Assembly: GCA_030015575.1 (NCBI GenBank)
Contig: JASDDO010000008.1
Coordinates: 80,577,965-80,641,964 of the forward strand
DNA length: 64,000 nt
Source: Agapanthus africanus
Taxonomy: Eukaryota > Streptophyta > Magnoliopsida > Asparagales > Amaryllidaceae
Direction of reading: 5' to 3'
Shown here: positions 32,966-46,805 of the stretch, piece after piece
Numbering within the stretch: position 1 is the stretch's first letter
Layout of the letters: each line of letters opens with the position of its first letter
Made by a program: the position numbers and the translations under genes
Notes under the pieces: generated by a model
Told to the model about the DNA's origin: nothing
The model's database searches: none
What the model saw: only the letters and a program-made list of their open reading frames with translations

Positions 32966-35900
32966 TGTCACGCCCCGCTTCCCAGAGTGCGCTAAGATAG
33001 GCACGTGACAGAGCCAACCATGCTACCTGTGGATAGAAAAAATCCCTCCACAGTCACATTACGGCTGTAGAGATATCATGAACAAGAAAGTAAATAAACT
33101 ATCTAGTACATATCCATGAGCTAGAATAAACGAGTCAAGAAATAATATGCAGAAGCAATAAATCCAAGTAACAATAATATCTGAAAAGTAAGGAAATAGC
33201 TAACTGGATACTAACAAGATCCTCACTGCTCGGCCTGACGGCGGAAATACTCTTGATCAGCCTGCGACAAAGGTAGAGAATCCGGGCCATGCAAAACCCA
33301 GACGTCAGTGCGTCCTAATATCAACAATAATATAAGCAAGCAGGATGTGATGAAATATGCAGGCATGAAGTATGAACAGTAACAAGTCCTCAGTAACAAG
33401 TAAAACGTAACATGAATATAGATCAATAGACAGGATATAAACAGGTGAAGTGCAGTGAGTAGTCTAAACTGTATTATAGGGTTATCTACTTTAAAGTTAT
33501 TCGAAATTAATTAATGTGATACTCATCGTAACCCATCGGTTTATGCCCCGTTCATTCCCCATGGGACCACGGTAAAATGATGTAATAGACTGTGAGTCTA
33601 TGTCCCGTTCATTCCCCACAGGACCACGGTAAAATGATGTAATAGCCCTTTGAGTTACGTTCAGCTACATTCTTGATTTTCCCATGTCCCCAAGTCATGT
33701 GTGTAAGTCAGGTATTTATAAATCTGAGACTAATACCAACACAAGATCAAGCATTAACAGGTTTGTCTGTATAGACAACAGGAAATGTCCGTAGGGACAA
33801 CAGGTCAAGATTGTCGGCGTTAGTAACAAGATCAGGTAACATGTCAAGCTGTGGTACATCAGGTCATGTCAGGTGGTGTACATGTATCAAGTCATGTCAA
33901 GTAGTGCACGGGTATCAAGTCATGTCAGTAGTAGTGTATCAGGTCATGTCAGGTAGTGCACAAGTGTCGAATGGGTGCTCATAATAAAACTGTAGCAAGT
34001 ATTGAATCAAGGTGAAAGTACGGATGTACAATAAAAGCATGGATGCACAAATATCGATCAGGGGTTACATCATAACTATGTAGGATGCACATTATCACGC
34101 ATGGTGCACTAATACAACAGTAACATGAAACAATATGGTCTCGGCGTGCAACTAGATATGTAATAAACCATACGGATACAGACAGATACTATAAAACTGT
34201 AAATCGGTAAAATTTACTGAATATTAAAACACAAGCACTATTATTTATTAAATAGATATTGATATAATAATATTAACATGGATAACATATTCAAATCGAT
34301 TAATAATTATAAAAGTGGTATTGATTAACAATGCACAAGAAAGTTCCGTTCAGAAATTCAGCGTCACCCTGATTTTTAAAAATAGCTTAAAAATAACAAA
34401 CGTTCTCCAAAAGGGACGTGTCTTATACCAAAACAAAGATAATTCAATAAGGTTTCATTTTTATAAGTATAAGCATTTCAGGTTGTCCCAACAAAAATCT
34501 ATGAATATTCGAAGTTGAAAGTTTGCTGTTGGAATTTCCCTGAACAGCAGTTTAGAGACATTTTCATTTGCATTTTATGTTATTTAAACAATTTATTTTG
34601 CAATTAAATATTTCATAGAATTATAGTATTCTGAGTTAGCTTCGTAACGAACTAAAGAACGTATACTAATGATTTTTTTTATAATTTATAATGAATTTTA
34701 TAAGGTAAGGTGTACAGTAAATTTCAGATTTGTCGTATCCGCTTTTCAACGACGTTTCATGTGTAAACTATAATATTTTCAAACTATATTTTATATAATA
34801 TTATAAAATGCAGATTATGAACTAATTAAAGATAAGAATAAGAAATATCACGATGATATATATTTTAAATGATATGGGTGCAAACGGGTATCACATAATC
34901 GTAAAATGATAAACTAGCAAGTGCGGAACATATAACTAAACAATATGAAATATAACTTTTCAATTTGATGCAGTATATGATAGTATAGTATGTAACAAGA
35001 TAAGTTTTCATGACCTAGATCTGAAATGATATGAATGGATGCAAACGGAACATCGAAAAGTTATAAAACTAAACATGGGGTGCATGATTTTAAATACAGG
35101 TATTCCATTTGTTAAAATAGATGCATCTAAACTAATGTAGCATGTAATTAAGATTGGTTTGCATGCCCTAGATCTCAAATGCACTATACAAATGTAAACG
35201 GAACGTCGAAAGGCTGTAATATGAAACATGGGATGCTTGATTTAAAATACAGGCGTGATATTTATTTAAATAGGTATATAATAATTTATATAGCATGTAG
35301 CAAGATTAACTTGTCTTGACGGAACAAGAACGGATGTGTACGGAACGTCCTTCGTCGGCGAAATGTCGCGACGCGCGCACGGTACACGGAACGGTTCCAA
35401 ACAACGCACGAGGGTGATCACGCAAGTCAGGTGCGTTCACTGGATCACTCGGATCGTCAGCGACGAGCACGGCTCTGACGGTGATCACCGGAATCAAGAA
35501 ACAAAATCAAGAAAAAGAAAGAAGAAAGAAGAAGAAAAAGAGGCTGTGTATTAAATAAGAAAAGAAGAAAATTAAATAAATAAAATATATATAAATATAT
35601 ATATGCAGAGGGGAGAGAGAGAAAGGGGTTGTTAGTTTGTTAGGAAATTAGTTTAGATTTAAATTTAAAAAATCTTTTATTAGTTAACTAAATTTTAATT
35701 TGTATCAATTTATAAAATTAATATTACATAAATAAAATTTGATATTCTGGTAAATACAAATATAGTCCAAAACATGTCCGGGTTGGGTCTAAAATTCAGA
35801 TTTAAAATACGAAAAATATACATGTCGACCAAAATAAAAAAATGAATGTCCGGATAACGAAAAATGCATACCCCTAAGAACGGATGCACGCACGTGCGCG

Positions 35901-36288
35901 TAGCCATCCAAACAAATCCGTTTCACTGAATGGAACGAGAACAAGATGCGTGGATGCTACCACGGGGCTAGGGGTATCATGCAGGCCATACAATGTATTT
36001 TTAAAATATTTTATGTGACTTAAAATGTTATATTGTAAAAATGCAAATGCCAGATAAAATGTCAGTATTCAAGATGTATAAATTAAAATGAAAGTGCACG
36101 AGTCTATGTAACAGGTCAGGATAAATTATAAACATGAATCAAGACTGGTTTTAAGCATGCGGGTCGGGTCGGATGCAAATACAAATGTCAAATACACTAT
36201 TCGCACCCAAAACACAATAAATCAGGAAAATACCATAAATAAAGAAATACATGTACTAGAACTGGTATAAATGAACTAGGGTATTATA
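32966..36288 (-). repeat. 3' LTR of A2 (3323 bp)
   Basis: Starts TGTCACGCCCCGC. The right end reads GGGTATTATA where the partner has GGGTATTACA, so the terminal CA is lost. Contains the same tandem blocks and 63-codon frame (35306-35497) as the other family A LTRs. Confidence 0.93.
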
Positions 36289-36356
36289 TTATACCCAACT
36301 ACAAAAAGAATTTCGTCCTCGAAATTCCCAAGACAAGAAAAGGTAAACAACACAAA

Positions 36357-37400
36357 TCTACAGGAACAGGTGTCGAAAGTGCTGTTGAACTTCTTCTTCT
36401 CGTTCCCAAGTCGATTCTCCATGCGAGCGATTTTCCCAAGAAACAAGTACGAGAGGGATAACCTTGTTATTAATGACCTTTTCTCTTCGATTAACAATCG
36501 ACATTGGTCGTTCCTCAAAGGTCAAATCCTCTCTTACAGTCAGCTCCTAATGATCTAGCACGTGTGCTTCATCTCGAACATACTTACGGAGTTGAGATAC
36601 ATGAAACACATCATGAACATTCACCAAAGATTGTGGTAATGCCAATCGATAAGCCACTTCTCCAACACGCTCCAAAATCTCGAAAGGCCCCATTAATTGA
36701 GGACTAAACTTGTCTCGACTCCCAAAACGAATCACTCCTCTAGTAGGTGATATCTTTAAGAATACCAGATCACCAACAGTAAACTCTAGAGGTCTTCTCG
36801 ATATATCGGCCCAACACTTCTGCCGATCTTGTGCTGCCTTCATATAATTCCGGATAGCATTAACTTTCTCCACTGTTTGCACGATCAAATCCAGTCCCAA
36901 CAATCTTCGTTCTCCAACATCGTCCCAACAAACATGTGAGCGACACTTGTGACCATACAATACTTCGAATGGAGCCATATGAATAGTCGCCTGAAAGCTG
37001 TTGTTGTACGAAAACTCCACCAAGTGTAGATGATCCTCCCACGAACCCTTGAAGTCCAACATGCAAGCTCTCAACATATTTTCAAGAGTTTGGATTGTTC
37101 TCTCCGACTAGCCATCTGTCTAAGGATGATAAGCTGTGCTGAACTTTAATCGCGTCCCCAAACTTTCCTGTAAACTCCTCCAGAAGTGCGATAAGAATCA
37201 GGTGTCACGGTCGGACACGATTCTCACAGGTACTCCATGCAATCTCACAATCTCCTGCATATACCGTTCTGCTAACGCTTCCGTTGACTGACCAACTCGA
37301 AACGGTATGAAGTGAGCTGCCTTGGTCAATCGATCAACAATCACTCAAACTGCATTGTTGCCCTTTGGACTCCGCGGTAAAGCTGTCACGAAATCCATGG
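36357..37400 (-). pseudogene. Integrase core and chromodomain end of A2
   Basis: 36547-37077 encodes the second half of the core and the C-terminal module (FSYNNSFQATIHMAPFE, AAQDRQKCWAD, VFLKISPTRGVIRFG, GPFEILERVGEVAYRL). A stop near 36547 separates it from the last 60 or so codons, which hold a chromodomain-like tail with ESTWEREEE. 37100-37400 holds the first part of the core with several stops, one at a conserved Trp. Confidence 0.85.
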
Positions 37401-37740
37401 TTATATGTTCCCACTTCCATTAAAGGATCGGAAGTGGTTGCAATAAACCAGCAACCCTTTGATGTTCAGCCTTAACTTGCTGACACACCAAGCACTTTGC
37501 TACAAAGCGAGCAATCTCCCTTTTCATGCCTTTCCACCAGAAATGTTGTCGTAGATCACGGTACATCTTCGTGCCTCCTAGGTGTACGGAATACGCGGAA
37601 CTGTGTGCCTCCTTCATAACTTCTTCGCGAATATCTCCTTTTGGCACACACAAATAGCTACCATATCGCAACGAACCATCTTCATGAATTAACAAGTCCG
37701 TTCGAAGTCCAGCTTCAACCTATTCTCAAAATCTTTGCAA
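37401..37740 (-). pseudogene. Integrase zinc module of A2
   Basis: 37420-37695 encodes [30 protein letters not shown] and KCLVCQQVK. Stops near 37420 and 37696-37730 occur where relatives have Gln and Arg. Confidence 0.85.
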
Positions 37741-38406
37741 TCTTGGGTCCTTCGACTGCGCTGCTTTAATACTATTGATCAATGACGACTGTACTTGCAG
37801 CTGCATCAACTGTCCTGAAGAATGCGGTAGCACGATCTCCAACTCGAATCTCCGAAAGTCTTCTATAAGCTCATTCTGTGCAGTCAACATCCGAATTGCT
37901 GGCAACCGACTAAGCGCATCCGGCACTACATTAACTTTTCCCGGATGGTACTTGAGATCAAGATCATAGTCGGCCATCAGCTCTAACCATTTACGCTGTC
38001 TCATGTTAAGCTCTTTCTGTGTGAACACATACTTTATTCTTTTATGATCGGTGAATACTTCGACACTTTCGCCCAGTAAGTAGTGTCTCCAAATCTTCAA
38101 AGCGAAAATCACTGCGGTAAGCTCCAAGTCATGAGTTGGATAATTCTTCTCATGGGTCTTCAACTACCTCAATGCGTAAGCTATAACTTTCCCATGCTGC
38201 ATCAAAACACATCCCAAACCTTTCCCAGACGCGTCACTGTGAATCACCAATCCCCCGGAACCGTATGGTACGGTCAAAATAGGAGCGGTTATCAATCTTT
38301 GCTCCAACGCCTCAAAATCTGACGCACACCTATCCGTCCATACGAACGGTACTTCCTTACGCGTAAGCTTGGTTAAAGGCCCAGCCAAACGGGCAAAATT
38401 CTCCAC
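37741..38406 (-). pseudogene. RNase H region of A2
   Basis: 37726-38163 ([31 protein letters not shown]) and 38164-38406 ([17 protein letters not shown]) share a frame, split by one TAG at a Gln position of relatives. Confidence 0.88.
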
Positions 38407-38448
38407 GAACCTTCTGTAATAGCCGGCAAGTCCAAGAAAACTTCTGAT

Positions 38449-39150
38449 CTATGCTACGTTCTTTGGAATCAGCCAATTTTGAACTGCTGCAATCTTTTCG
38501 GGATCAACGGCGATTCCATCTCCGGATACGACGTGCCCCAAAAACTTCACTTCTTCAAGCCAAAACTTGCACTTGCTTATCCTTGCATATAATCTTTCTT
38601 GCCTCAATGTCTGCAGTGTGATCTTCAAGTGTTCCGCATGCTCTTCAATGCTCCTCGAGTAGACCAGAATATCATCGATGAACACCACTATAAACTGGTC
38701 CAAGAACGGTGAAAAGATTCGGTTCATCAAGTCCATAAATATCGCCGGTGCATTCGTGACTCCGAATGGCATCACTAAATACTTGTAATGTCCATACCGA
38801 GTTCGGAACGCAGTCTTGCAAATATCTTCTGATTTAACTCGGACCTGATGATATCCGGACCGTAAATCCAGCTTCGAGAATACCCTCGCGCCACTAAGCT
38901 GCTCGAACAATTCGCCAATGCGAGGGATCGGGTATTTGTTCTTAATAGTCACCCGGTTTAATTCTTGATAATCGATACATATCCTCCTTGTGCCATCTTC
39001 CTTCTTTACTAGAAGAACTGGAGCTCCCCAAGGTGAATTGCTGCTGCGAATTCAACCCTTCTCTAGCAATTCGGTAACCTGCTTCTTTACTTCTTCTAAC
39101 TACACCGGTGCCATCGGATAGTATGCCTTTGAGATTGGCGCTGCACTAGG
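38449..39150 (-). pseudogene. Reverse transcriptase of A2
   Basis: 38449-38952 carries [36 protein letters not shown] and [11 protein letters not shown]. The N-terminal part up to about 39150 is present but contains stops. Very similar to A1 1725-2381. Confidence 0.9.
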
Positions 39151-39415
39151 AACAAAATCGATCACGAACTCCACATCTCGTTTTGGCGGTAAACCCGAGA
39201 TGTCCTCGAACACATCCATGAACTCTCAAACTACAGCTGGCGCTTCCTCCTTATCAACTTCCATTGATGAAAGAATATTGCTTGTCGGCCTAGCCCTAAA
39301 CTCGACTAGCCCGACAGAACTGCTACCTCCAGCAAAACAAACTCCGGATGTCCGGGAATCTGGAAAATCACTTTCTTTGACCTACAATCAATGTGAGCGT
39401 GGAAAGTGAGACCAT
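39151..39415 (-). pseudogene. Protease remnant of A2, left of D'
   Basis: Minus-strand sequence equivalent to the protease-RT linker and C-terminal protease of A1. It is cut at 39415 by the solo LTR D' and continues at 41622 for a short distance. Confidence 0.6.
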
Positions 39416-39420
39416 CAATT

Positions 39421-41621
39421 TGTAGGGTTCCTACGCACTCTTGTGAAGGTTCATATGGCATCAAACATGCCCGAATAAAATTTTAGACGTGCCGAACAAC
39501 CCAAAACCGGGATCTTTGCTAGATTATTAGGGTTTAACATGCAAGTAAACATCTTTACCACTAAGTGTGAGGGAATACAACCTTTGTAGTCCACTCCTTC
39601 GCGTCATAAGCTCCGAGTAGAAGTCCCTTCGCCGCAATCCATGATCTCCCGGACTCAAGAGAGGCTCCACGACTCGAACGATCCATGCTAGCTTGAAGTG
39701 TTCCGCTTCTCCGATGATCTACGTCGAAGTTGCAATAGCTCAAGCTCTCTCACTCTAATGAGGTGAACACCCTAATCTAATGGGCTAGATTAGATGAGGA
39801 TGATGGAGTAGTATTTATGCTTTCTTTTTATATCATAATCTCACATGAAATCATCACAAAAGGAATTTCTAGTAAGCTTTCTCAAAGCTAAAGAGAGAAG
39901 AAGATGATGAATGAAAAAGATAATCCTTTTGTGATGAATAGTAGTAAAGAATATATGATTGATCATGGAACCATGGTCAAGGATGATAAGGATAACCTTT
40001 GTAGAGAATAAACTAGAGCTAGGGTTTGGTTAGGTTAAACAATGAGGCATGGATAAATATCAACCATAATATCTTAACCAAGACAAAAGGAATGCTTCTA
40101 GATGGTGCAAGAAGAAGCTAACCCTAATCAAACCCTAATCTCTTTTTATCATCACTAAACATGTTTCATAATTAATCATATCATGTTACTATAATATATA
40201 TATCACATATATATTATATATTTGTAACAAAAGAAAATAATACAATTAATATATATCGCATATATATCAATGTATTATCTGGTGAGAAAATGAAATAATA
40301 AAGCGAGCCAATATTAGATAATGTAATACAATATATCATATATATTATTATACATTAAATCATCGAATCAACACTTGATCCGACAATCCGGCTATATCGA
40401 ATATAACCGACTAATATATCATGTACCGATTCATCGAATCAACACTTGATCCGATGACCCGGTTCATATATAAATATCGCGAGAATATAATACGGTATCT
40501 CATATCGCATTATCCTCGGTCCTGCACATATCACATATGTGCCTCTATTCCGTTTTGCCTGAGCCAAGAAACCTCTGTGTAGGACTCTAAAGAATCGTCA
40601 ATACGCCGGTAGCAGGTGATGATCATATCAAACACCCACAAGCTGTAAGCGGTCAGCTAAACGTAACAGCCACCCATGTATTGAGCGATCAGAAGATCAA
40701 CAAGCTAGCCTGTACGTTCTCCTGTGAATCCAATCAGTAACACTCCCGTACAGTCCGGTCTGTTCGTCTGATATGTCGCATATCAAGTTTAGGGGTGGTA
40801 TACGTCAGACCCCAGTAACCGATAAGTCGTGTCGATGTGAGGCCATAACAGGTCGAGAAACTACTAGTAACACTTACCAGTAAATCTCTATATCAGCCCT
40901 GGCCAGGGACTTCCAGTTATAGCCAATCGAACACAGCACAACATCAACTCCCTATACCGGGAGAGACGAATCCCCTCCTATCGCTCATTGTCTCCATGTG
41001 ATTCAGGACTGCACCCAAAAGCCACCATTTTGCACGCCCTCTTAGACGTGGTAAGGTGGAAATCAAAGCACAGTGGGAATCACACAAGACTCTATGACGA
41101 TCTCGGGTCTATAGACTACCCTGTACCAGTGTCACCGGAGAACTGCCATCTGACGTGTGGTATATCATCATTTGGGAGTTCTCGGCGAGTCCGTCCAGTG
41201 TACCCAGTCTCCACTGAGCACCCGTACACCATCTCTGATGTCAAACACCGATGGATATGGGATCATCCATCGCCTATCATATGGGTCAAGATGCGTATAC
41301 GCTAGTCTACTCTGGTGTATCGATGCCCTGTCTCGATATACCCTCGACTAGGAACAGTTATAGGATGTACCCATCGACTACCGTGGCCCCACTAGTATGA
41401 TCTCATCATAGTCCCAGTAGTCGAGTACAGATCCTAAGGGCTTTATCAACATGTGGGAGAAAGACAGTAAACCAGTACAGGTCAACATGTTAAGATAAAG
41501 TGAAACCAAATAACATACTATCATGACGAGCAAGAAAGTCCTCTCTGTATATATCCAAGCATCCATCATAATATACATCATATGTACAACAATAGCCTTT
41601 AGGGCATATACATAACTAACA
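39421..41621 (-). mobile_element. Solo copia-type LTR D' (2201 bp)
   Basis: Bounded by TGTAGGG... and ...CTAACA with a perfect 5-bp duplication CAATT (39416-39420 and 41622-41626). It is a diverged relative of the D LTRs: shared blocks are CAGTCCGGTCTGTTCGTCTGATA (near 40753), GGGAGAGACGAATCC (40960-40974) and AGGGCATATACA near the right end. No internal coding region, so it is the product of recombination between two LTRs. Confidence 0.92.
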
Positions 41622-42080
41622 CAATTTCCAAGACAACTTTATAACTGCCGGTATCGGTCACCAAGAAATCTTCAAAACATAAACTGGTAAGCAATGAAAC
41701 GGAGAGAACCAAGGTAATAGAACGACCATGAAACAAGGAAATGAAACAAGACCAGGACTCCAAGTTACTTAAATAGAGTACCGCATTGTAACCATGCTGC
41801 AATTCATAGTTACAATCACATAACTCCGTTCAAGTCGCCCAAATCCTAGTATCAGAATCAAAGGAATAGGACGGAAAAAACAATAAGAAACCAAAAGGAT
41901 TCAAGCCGAGATGCAAAGTGGTTTGCATATCGTCAAGGAAAAGGACCAAGAGAAAGATATGATTCAAGAATCACGATAACAATGTGGCAGGACATGTTCC
42001 TAATTACGGATTTTCCGATTCGTGTATTAGGTCCAATACCCAACTACAAAAGAATCAAACCCGATTAACCTAAATCCTAT
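41622..42080 (-). other. Leader of A2
   Basis: Resumes A2 after D'. About 100 bp still resembles protease-upstream sequence, then it matches the untranslated leader of A1 (2822-3161). Gag is absent. Confidence 0.65.
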
Positions 42081-42093
42081 GGCTCTGATACCA
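42081..42093 (-). other. Primer binding site of A2
   Basis: The minus strand reads TGGTATCAGAGCC, complement of initiator tRNA-Met, nine bases from the LTR. Confidence 0.9.
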
Positions 42094-42102
42094 AACAAAC
42101 CC

Positions 42103-45100
42103 TGTCACGCCCCGCTTCCCAGAGTGCGCTAAGATAGGCACGTGACAGATCCAACCATGCTACCTGTGGATAGGAAAAATCCCTCCACAGTCACATTACG
42201 GCTGTAGAGATATCATGAACAGGAAAGTAAATAAACCATCTAGTACATATCCATGAGCCAGAATAAACGAGTCATGAAATAATATGCGGAAGAAAAAATC
42301 CAAGTAACAATAACATCTGGAAAGTAAGGAAATAACTAACTGGATACTAACAGGATCCTCACTGCTCGGCCTGACGGCGGAAATGCTCTTGATCAGCCTG
42401 CGGCAAAGGTAGATGATCTGGGCCATGCAAAACCCAGACATCAGCGCGTCATAATATCAACAATAATATAAGCAATCAGGATGTGATGAAATATGCAGGC
42501 ATGAAGTATGAACAGTAACAAGTCCTCAGTAAAAAGTAAAACGTAACATGAATATAGATCAGTGGACAGGATATAAACAGGTGAAGTGCAGTGAGTAGTC
42601 TAAACTGTGTTATAGGGTTATCTACTCTAAAGTTATTCGAAATCAATTAATGTAATCCTCATCGTAACCCATCGGTCTATGCCCCGCTCATTCCCCATGG
42701 GACCACGGTAAAATGATGTAATAGACTGTGAATCTATGTCCCGTTCATTCCCCACGGGACCACGGTAAAATGATGTAATAGCCCTTTGAGTTACGTTCAG
42801 CTGCATTCTCTATTTCCCCATGTCCCCAAGTCATGTGTGTAAGTCAGGTTATAAATCTGAGACTAATGCCAACACAGGATCAAGCAGGAACAGGTTTGTC
42901 TGTATAGACAACAGGAAATGTCCGTAGGGGCAACAGGTCAAGATTGTCAGTGTTAGTAACAAGATCAGGTAACATGTCAAGCTGTGGTACATCATGTCAT
43001 TTCAGGTGGTGTACATGTATCAAGTCATGTCAAGTAGTGCACAGGTATCAAGTTATGTCAGTAGTAGTGTATCAGGTCATGTCAGGTAGTGCACAAGTGT
43101 TGAGTGGGTGCTCATAATAAAACTGTAGCAAGTATTGAATCAAGGTGAAAGTACGGATGTACAATAAAAGCATGGATGCAAAAATATCGATCAGGAGTTA
43201 CATCATGACTATGTAAGATGCATATTATCACGCATGGTGCACTAATACAACAGTAACATGAAATAATATGGTCTCGGCGTGCAACTAGATATGTAATAAA
43301 CCATACGGATACAGACCGATACTATAAAACTGTAAATCGGTAAAATTTGCTGAATATTAAAACACAAGCACTATTATTTATTAAATAGATATTGATATAA
43401 TAATATTAATATGGATAACATATTCAAATCGATTAATATTTATAAAAGTTGTATTGATTAACCATGCACAAGAAAGTTCCGTTCAGAAATTCAACGTCAC
43501 CTTGATTTGTAAAAATAGCTTAAAAATAACAAACGTTCTCCAAAAGAGACGTGTCTTATACCAAAACAAAGATAATTCAATATGCTTTTCATTTTTATAA
43601 GTATAAGCATATCAGGTTGTCCCAACAAAAAGCTATGAATATTCGAAATTGAAAGTTTGCTGCTGGAATTTCCCTGGACAGCAGTTTAGAGATATTTTCA
43701 TTTGCATTTTACGTTACTTAAACAATTTATTTTGCAATTAAATATTTCATAGAGTTATAGTATTCTGAGTTAGCTTCGTAAAGAATTAAAGAACGTATAC
43801 TAATGATTTTTCTATGATTTATAATGAATTTTATAAGGTAAGGTGTACAATAAATTTCAGATTTGTCGTGTCCGCATTTCAACGACGTTTCATGTGTAAA
43901 CTATAATATTTTCAAACTATATTTTGTAAAATATTATAAAATGCAGATTATGAACTAATTAAAGATAATAATACGAAATATTACGACGATATATATTTTA
44001 AATGATATGGGTGCAAACGGGTATCACATAATCATAAAATGATAAACTAATAAGTGCGGAACATATAACTAAGCAATATGAAATGTAACTATTCAATTTG
44101 ATGCAGTATATGATAGTATAGTATGTAACAAGATAAGTTTTCATGACCTAAATCTGAAATGATATGAATGGATGCAAACGGAACATCGAAAAGTTATAAA
44201 ACTAAACATGGGGGCATGATTTTAAATACAGGTATTCCATTTGTTAAAATAGATGCATCTAAACTAATGTAGCATGTAATTAAGATTGGTTTGCATGCCC
44301 TAGATCTGAAATGCACTATACAAATGTATACGGAACGTCGAAAGGCTGTAATATGAAACATGGGATGCTTAATTTAAAATACCGGCGTGATATTTATTTA
44401 AATAGGTATATAATAAGTTATATAGCATGTAGCAAGATTAACTTGCCTTGACGGAATAAGAACGGATGTGTACGGAACGTCCTTCGTCGGCGAAATGTCG
44501 CGACGCGCACACGGTACACGGAACGGTTCCAAACAACACACGAGGATGATCACGCAAGTCAGGTACGTTCACTGGATCACTCGGATCGTCAGCGACGAGC
44601 ACGGCTCCGGCGGTGATCACCGGAATCAAGAAACAAAATCAAGAAAAAGAAAGAAGAAAGAAGAAGAAGAGGCTGTGTATTAAATAAGGAAAGAAAAAAT
44701 TAAATAAATAAAAAATATATAAATATATATATGCATAGGAGAGAGAGAAAGGAGTTGTTAATTTGTTAGGAAATTAGTTTAGATTTAAATTTAAAAAATC
44801 TTTTATTAGTTAACTAAATTTTAATTTGTATCAATTTATAAAATTAATATTACATAAATAAAATTTGATATTCTGGTAAATACACATATAGTCCAAAACA
44901 TACCCGGTTCGGGTCTAAAATTCAGTTTTAAAATACGAAAAATATACATGTCGACCAAAATAAAAAAATGAATTTTCGGATAACGAAATATGCATACCCC
45001 CAAGAACGGATGCACGCACGTGCGCGTAGCCATCCAAACAAGTTCGTTTCACTGAACGGGACAAGAACAAGATGTGCGGATGCTACCACGGGGTTATGGG

Positions 45101-45414
45101 TATCATGCAGGCCATGCAATGTATTTTTAAAATATTTTATGTGACTTAAAATGTTATATTGTAAAAATGCAAATGCCAGATAAAATACCAGTATTCAAGA
45201 TGTATAAATTAAAATGAAAGTGCACGAGTCCATGTAACAGGTCAGGATAAATCATAAACATGAATCAAGACTGGTTTCAAGCATGCGGGTCGGGTCGGAT
45301 GCAAATACAAATGTCAAATACACTATTCGCACCCAAAACACAATAAATCAGGAAAATACCATAAATAAAGAAATACATGAACTAGAACTGGTATAAATAA
45401 ACTAGGGTATTACA
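42103..45414 (-). repeat. 5' LTR of A2 (3312 bp)
   Basis: TGTCACGCC...GGTATTACA. Aligned with 32966-36288 it shows scattered single-base differences and small indels, more than the C pair shows. Contains a 63-codon frame at 44438-44629. Confidence 0.93.
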
Positions 45415-46135
45415 ACTTTGATCATTGGTTGTGCTCCTGGTACTAAATCAATACTGAATTCAAGAGCTCGATCGGGAGGCAAACCTGATATATCGTCAGG
45501 AAATGCATCGTCGAACTCTCGAACCGCATCTGGTCTTGATTCTTCCTCCGCTTGAGCTGCTGCAACTACTGCTTCTCTTAGCTTCGCTTTGTAGGTACTT
45601 GGCTCCAATGTACGGTCTCTGCTTTTGAAATAGAAGACCGGATGGTCTGGAATCTCGAATACTACCCTCCTTTGACGACAGTCAATGGTAGCATAAAAAG
45701 TTCCAAGCCAATCCATTCCTAAGACCACATCGAAGTTCGGTATGTCCAGCACTTTGAAGTCAGCATAAAACTCTCTGCTGCAGATGACGACTCGACACAA
45801 ACGGTATCCCATGGTTGCCTTTAGAACGCCATTTCCTGAACTGACATTCCAGCTGGATACAAGCGGTGAGACTGGAATCGCATGGGTTCGAACAAACCGT
45901 TGCGACATAAAGCAGTAAGATACTCCAGTATCAAACAGTGCTAGTGCAGGGATTGAGGATACTAAGATTGTACCTAAGGTATGTGGGATATGTTTTAGGT
46001 ATAGGGAAATGTATGTAGCTAAGTAGCAAGATTGAAAGGAAAGGTTTGAGAAGAAAAGTTTACCGGTGATAATTTGGCCAGTGGCCTCAGCTTCTTCCAC
46101 GGTCATCGTGAAAGCCTGGCGCCTTGGTACATTCC
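45415..46135 (-). pseudogene. Aspartic protease region of B, with a putative intron
   Basis: Processes Gag-Pol. On the minus strand the region enters from the D insertion (46135) with a gag-protease linker rich in Glu and Ala. After a 90-bp putative intron (45974-46063) comes the catalytic LFDTGVSYCFMS motif, then FDVVLGMDWLGTFYATIDC and a linker ending in EFSIDLVPGAQP at the A2 junction. The open frame reads through the putative intron without a stop, so both an unspliced and a spliced product are possible. Cut by D and A2 but otherwise without stops. Confidence 0.85.
45974..46063 (-). other. Putative 90-bp intron in B, gag-protease junction
   Basis: On the minus strand it starts GTAAACTTTTC after ACCG and ends CATACCTTAG before GTACA, pyrimidine-rich throughout. 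The 30 codons it would add have no counterpart in related gypsy proteases, and removing it brings the linker directly onto the beta strand before the catalytic DTG. Phase 1, length divisible by three. Confidence 0.6.
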
Positions 46136-46805
46136 TGTAAGTCCATGCTACCTCTCCCGGTACTTTCGGGAATGCGGAATTTGGTAAAAAACGATTTTTA
46201 TAGAGGTGGTAACATGGACCTAAAACCCGGATCTTGGTTAAACATCTAACTAACAACCTAACTACGAGTTTCTAGCTACTCGGTTAGGGGGTTATACCTT
46301 GCTTGTCTTGAACTCCTTCGTCTTCAAGCTCCGATGGTGGTCCGGATTGGCTTCTTCCCGTCGTCTCCATACGCCGAAGATAGATCCACCTGAAAGCTCC
46401 AACCTTTGGCTCCTTCTTCGTTCTTTGAAGAAACTAGTTCACTCGGTTTGCTAAACCTTGTGAACTAGAATGAGTAGAGAAGAGTTTGTGTGGGATTTTA
46501 TCTATGGTTCTTGATTCTCAACTCATGAGATATGTGAACCATAGAGTCAAGAGAGGGAGCAAGAGGAAGAGGGTGAAAGCAAGAGCAAGAGAGCTCAAGA
46601 ACAAGAGAGAGAATGAGCAAGAAAGAATGAGCAACTCTTTTGTCTTCCACCCTCTCATAATCCAAAGTCATCATAACTCATTATACCAAATCAAGTGTTA
46701 TGTGATGGTTGAAGCAACCATAACCATATCATTTCATGCACTCATTTTGCACAAATGAGCAAGCAAAAGTCTTTGCCATGAAATGATGGCTATGGTTATC
46801 ATGAT

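Larger units (their letters stand above)
32966..45414 (-). mobile_element. Ty3/gypsy element A2 (family A), 12.4 kb with a nested LTR
   Basis: LTRs at 32966-36288 and 42103-45414 enclose a minus-strand pol and no gag. Target duplication GCTTT (32961-32965) versus ACTTT (45415-45419), one mismatch. It splits element B between protease and RT: B sequence on the two sides reads as one continuous frame. It contains the solo LTR D' (39421-41621). Confidence 0.93.

Noticed and set aside
46486..46758. Lys/Arg/Glu-rich 90-codon frame in D LTR (also 54727-55062)
   Set aside because: Antisense to the element, low complexity, and present only because of the LTR pair.
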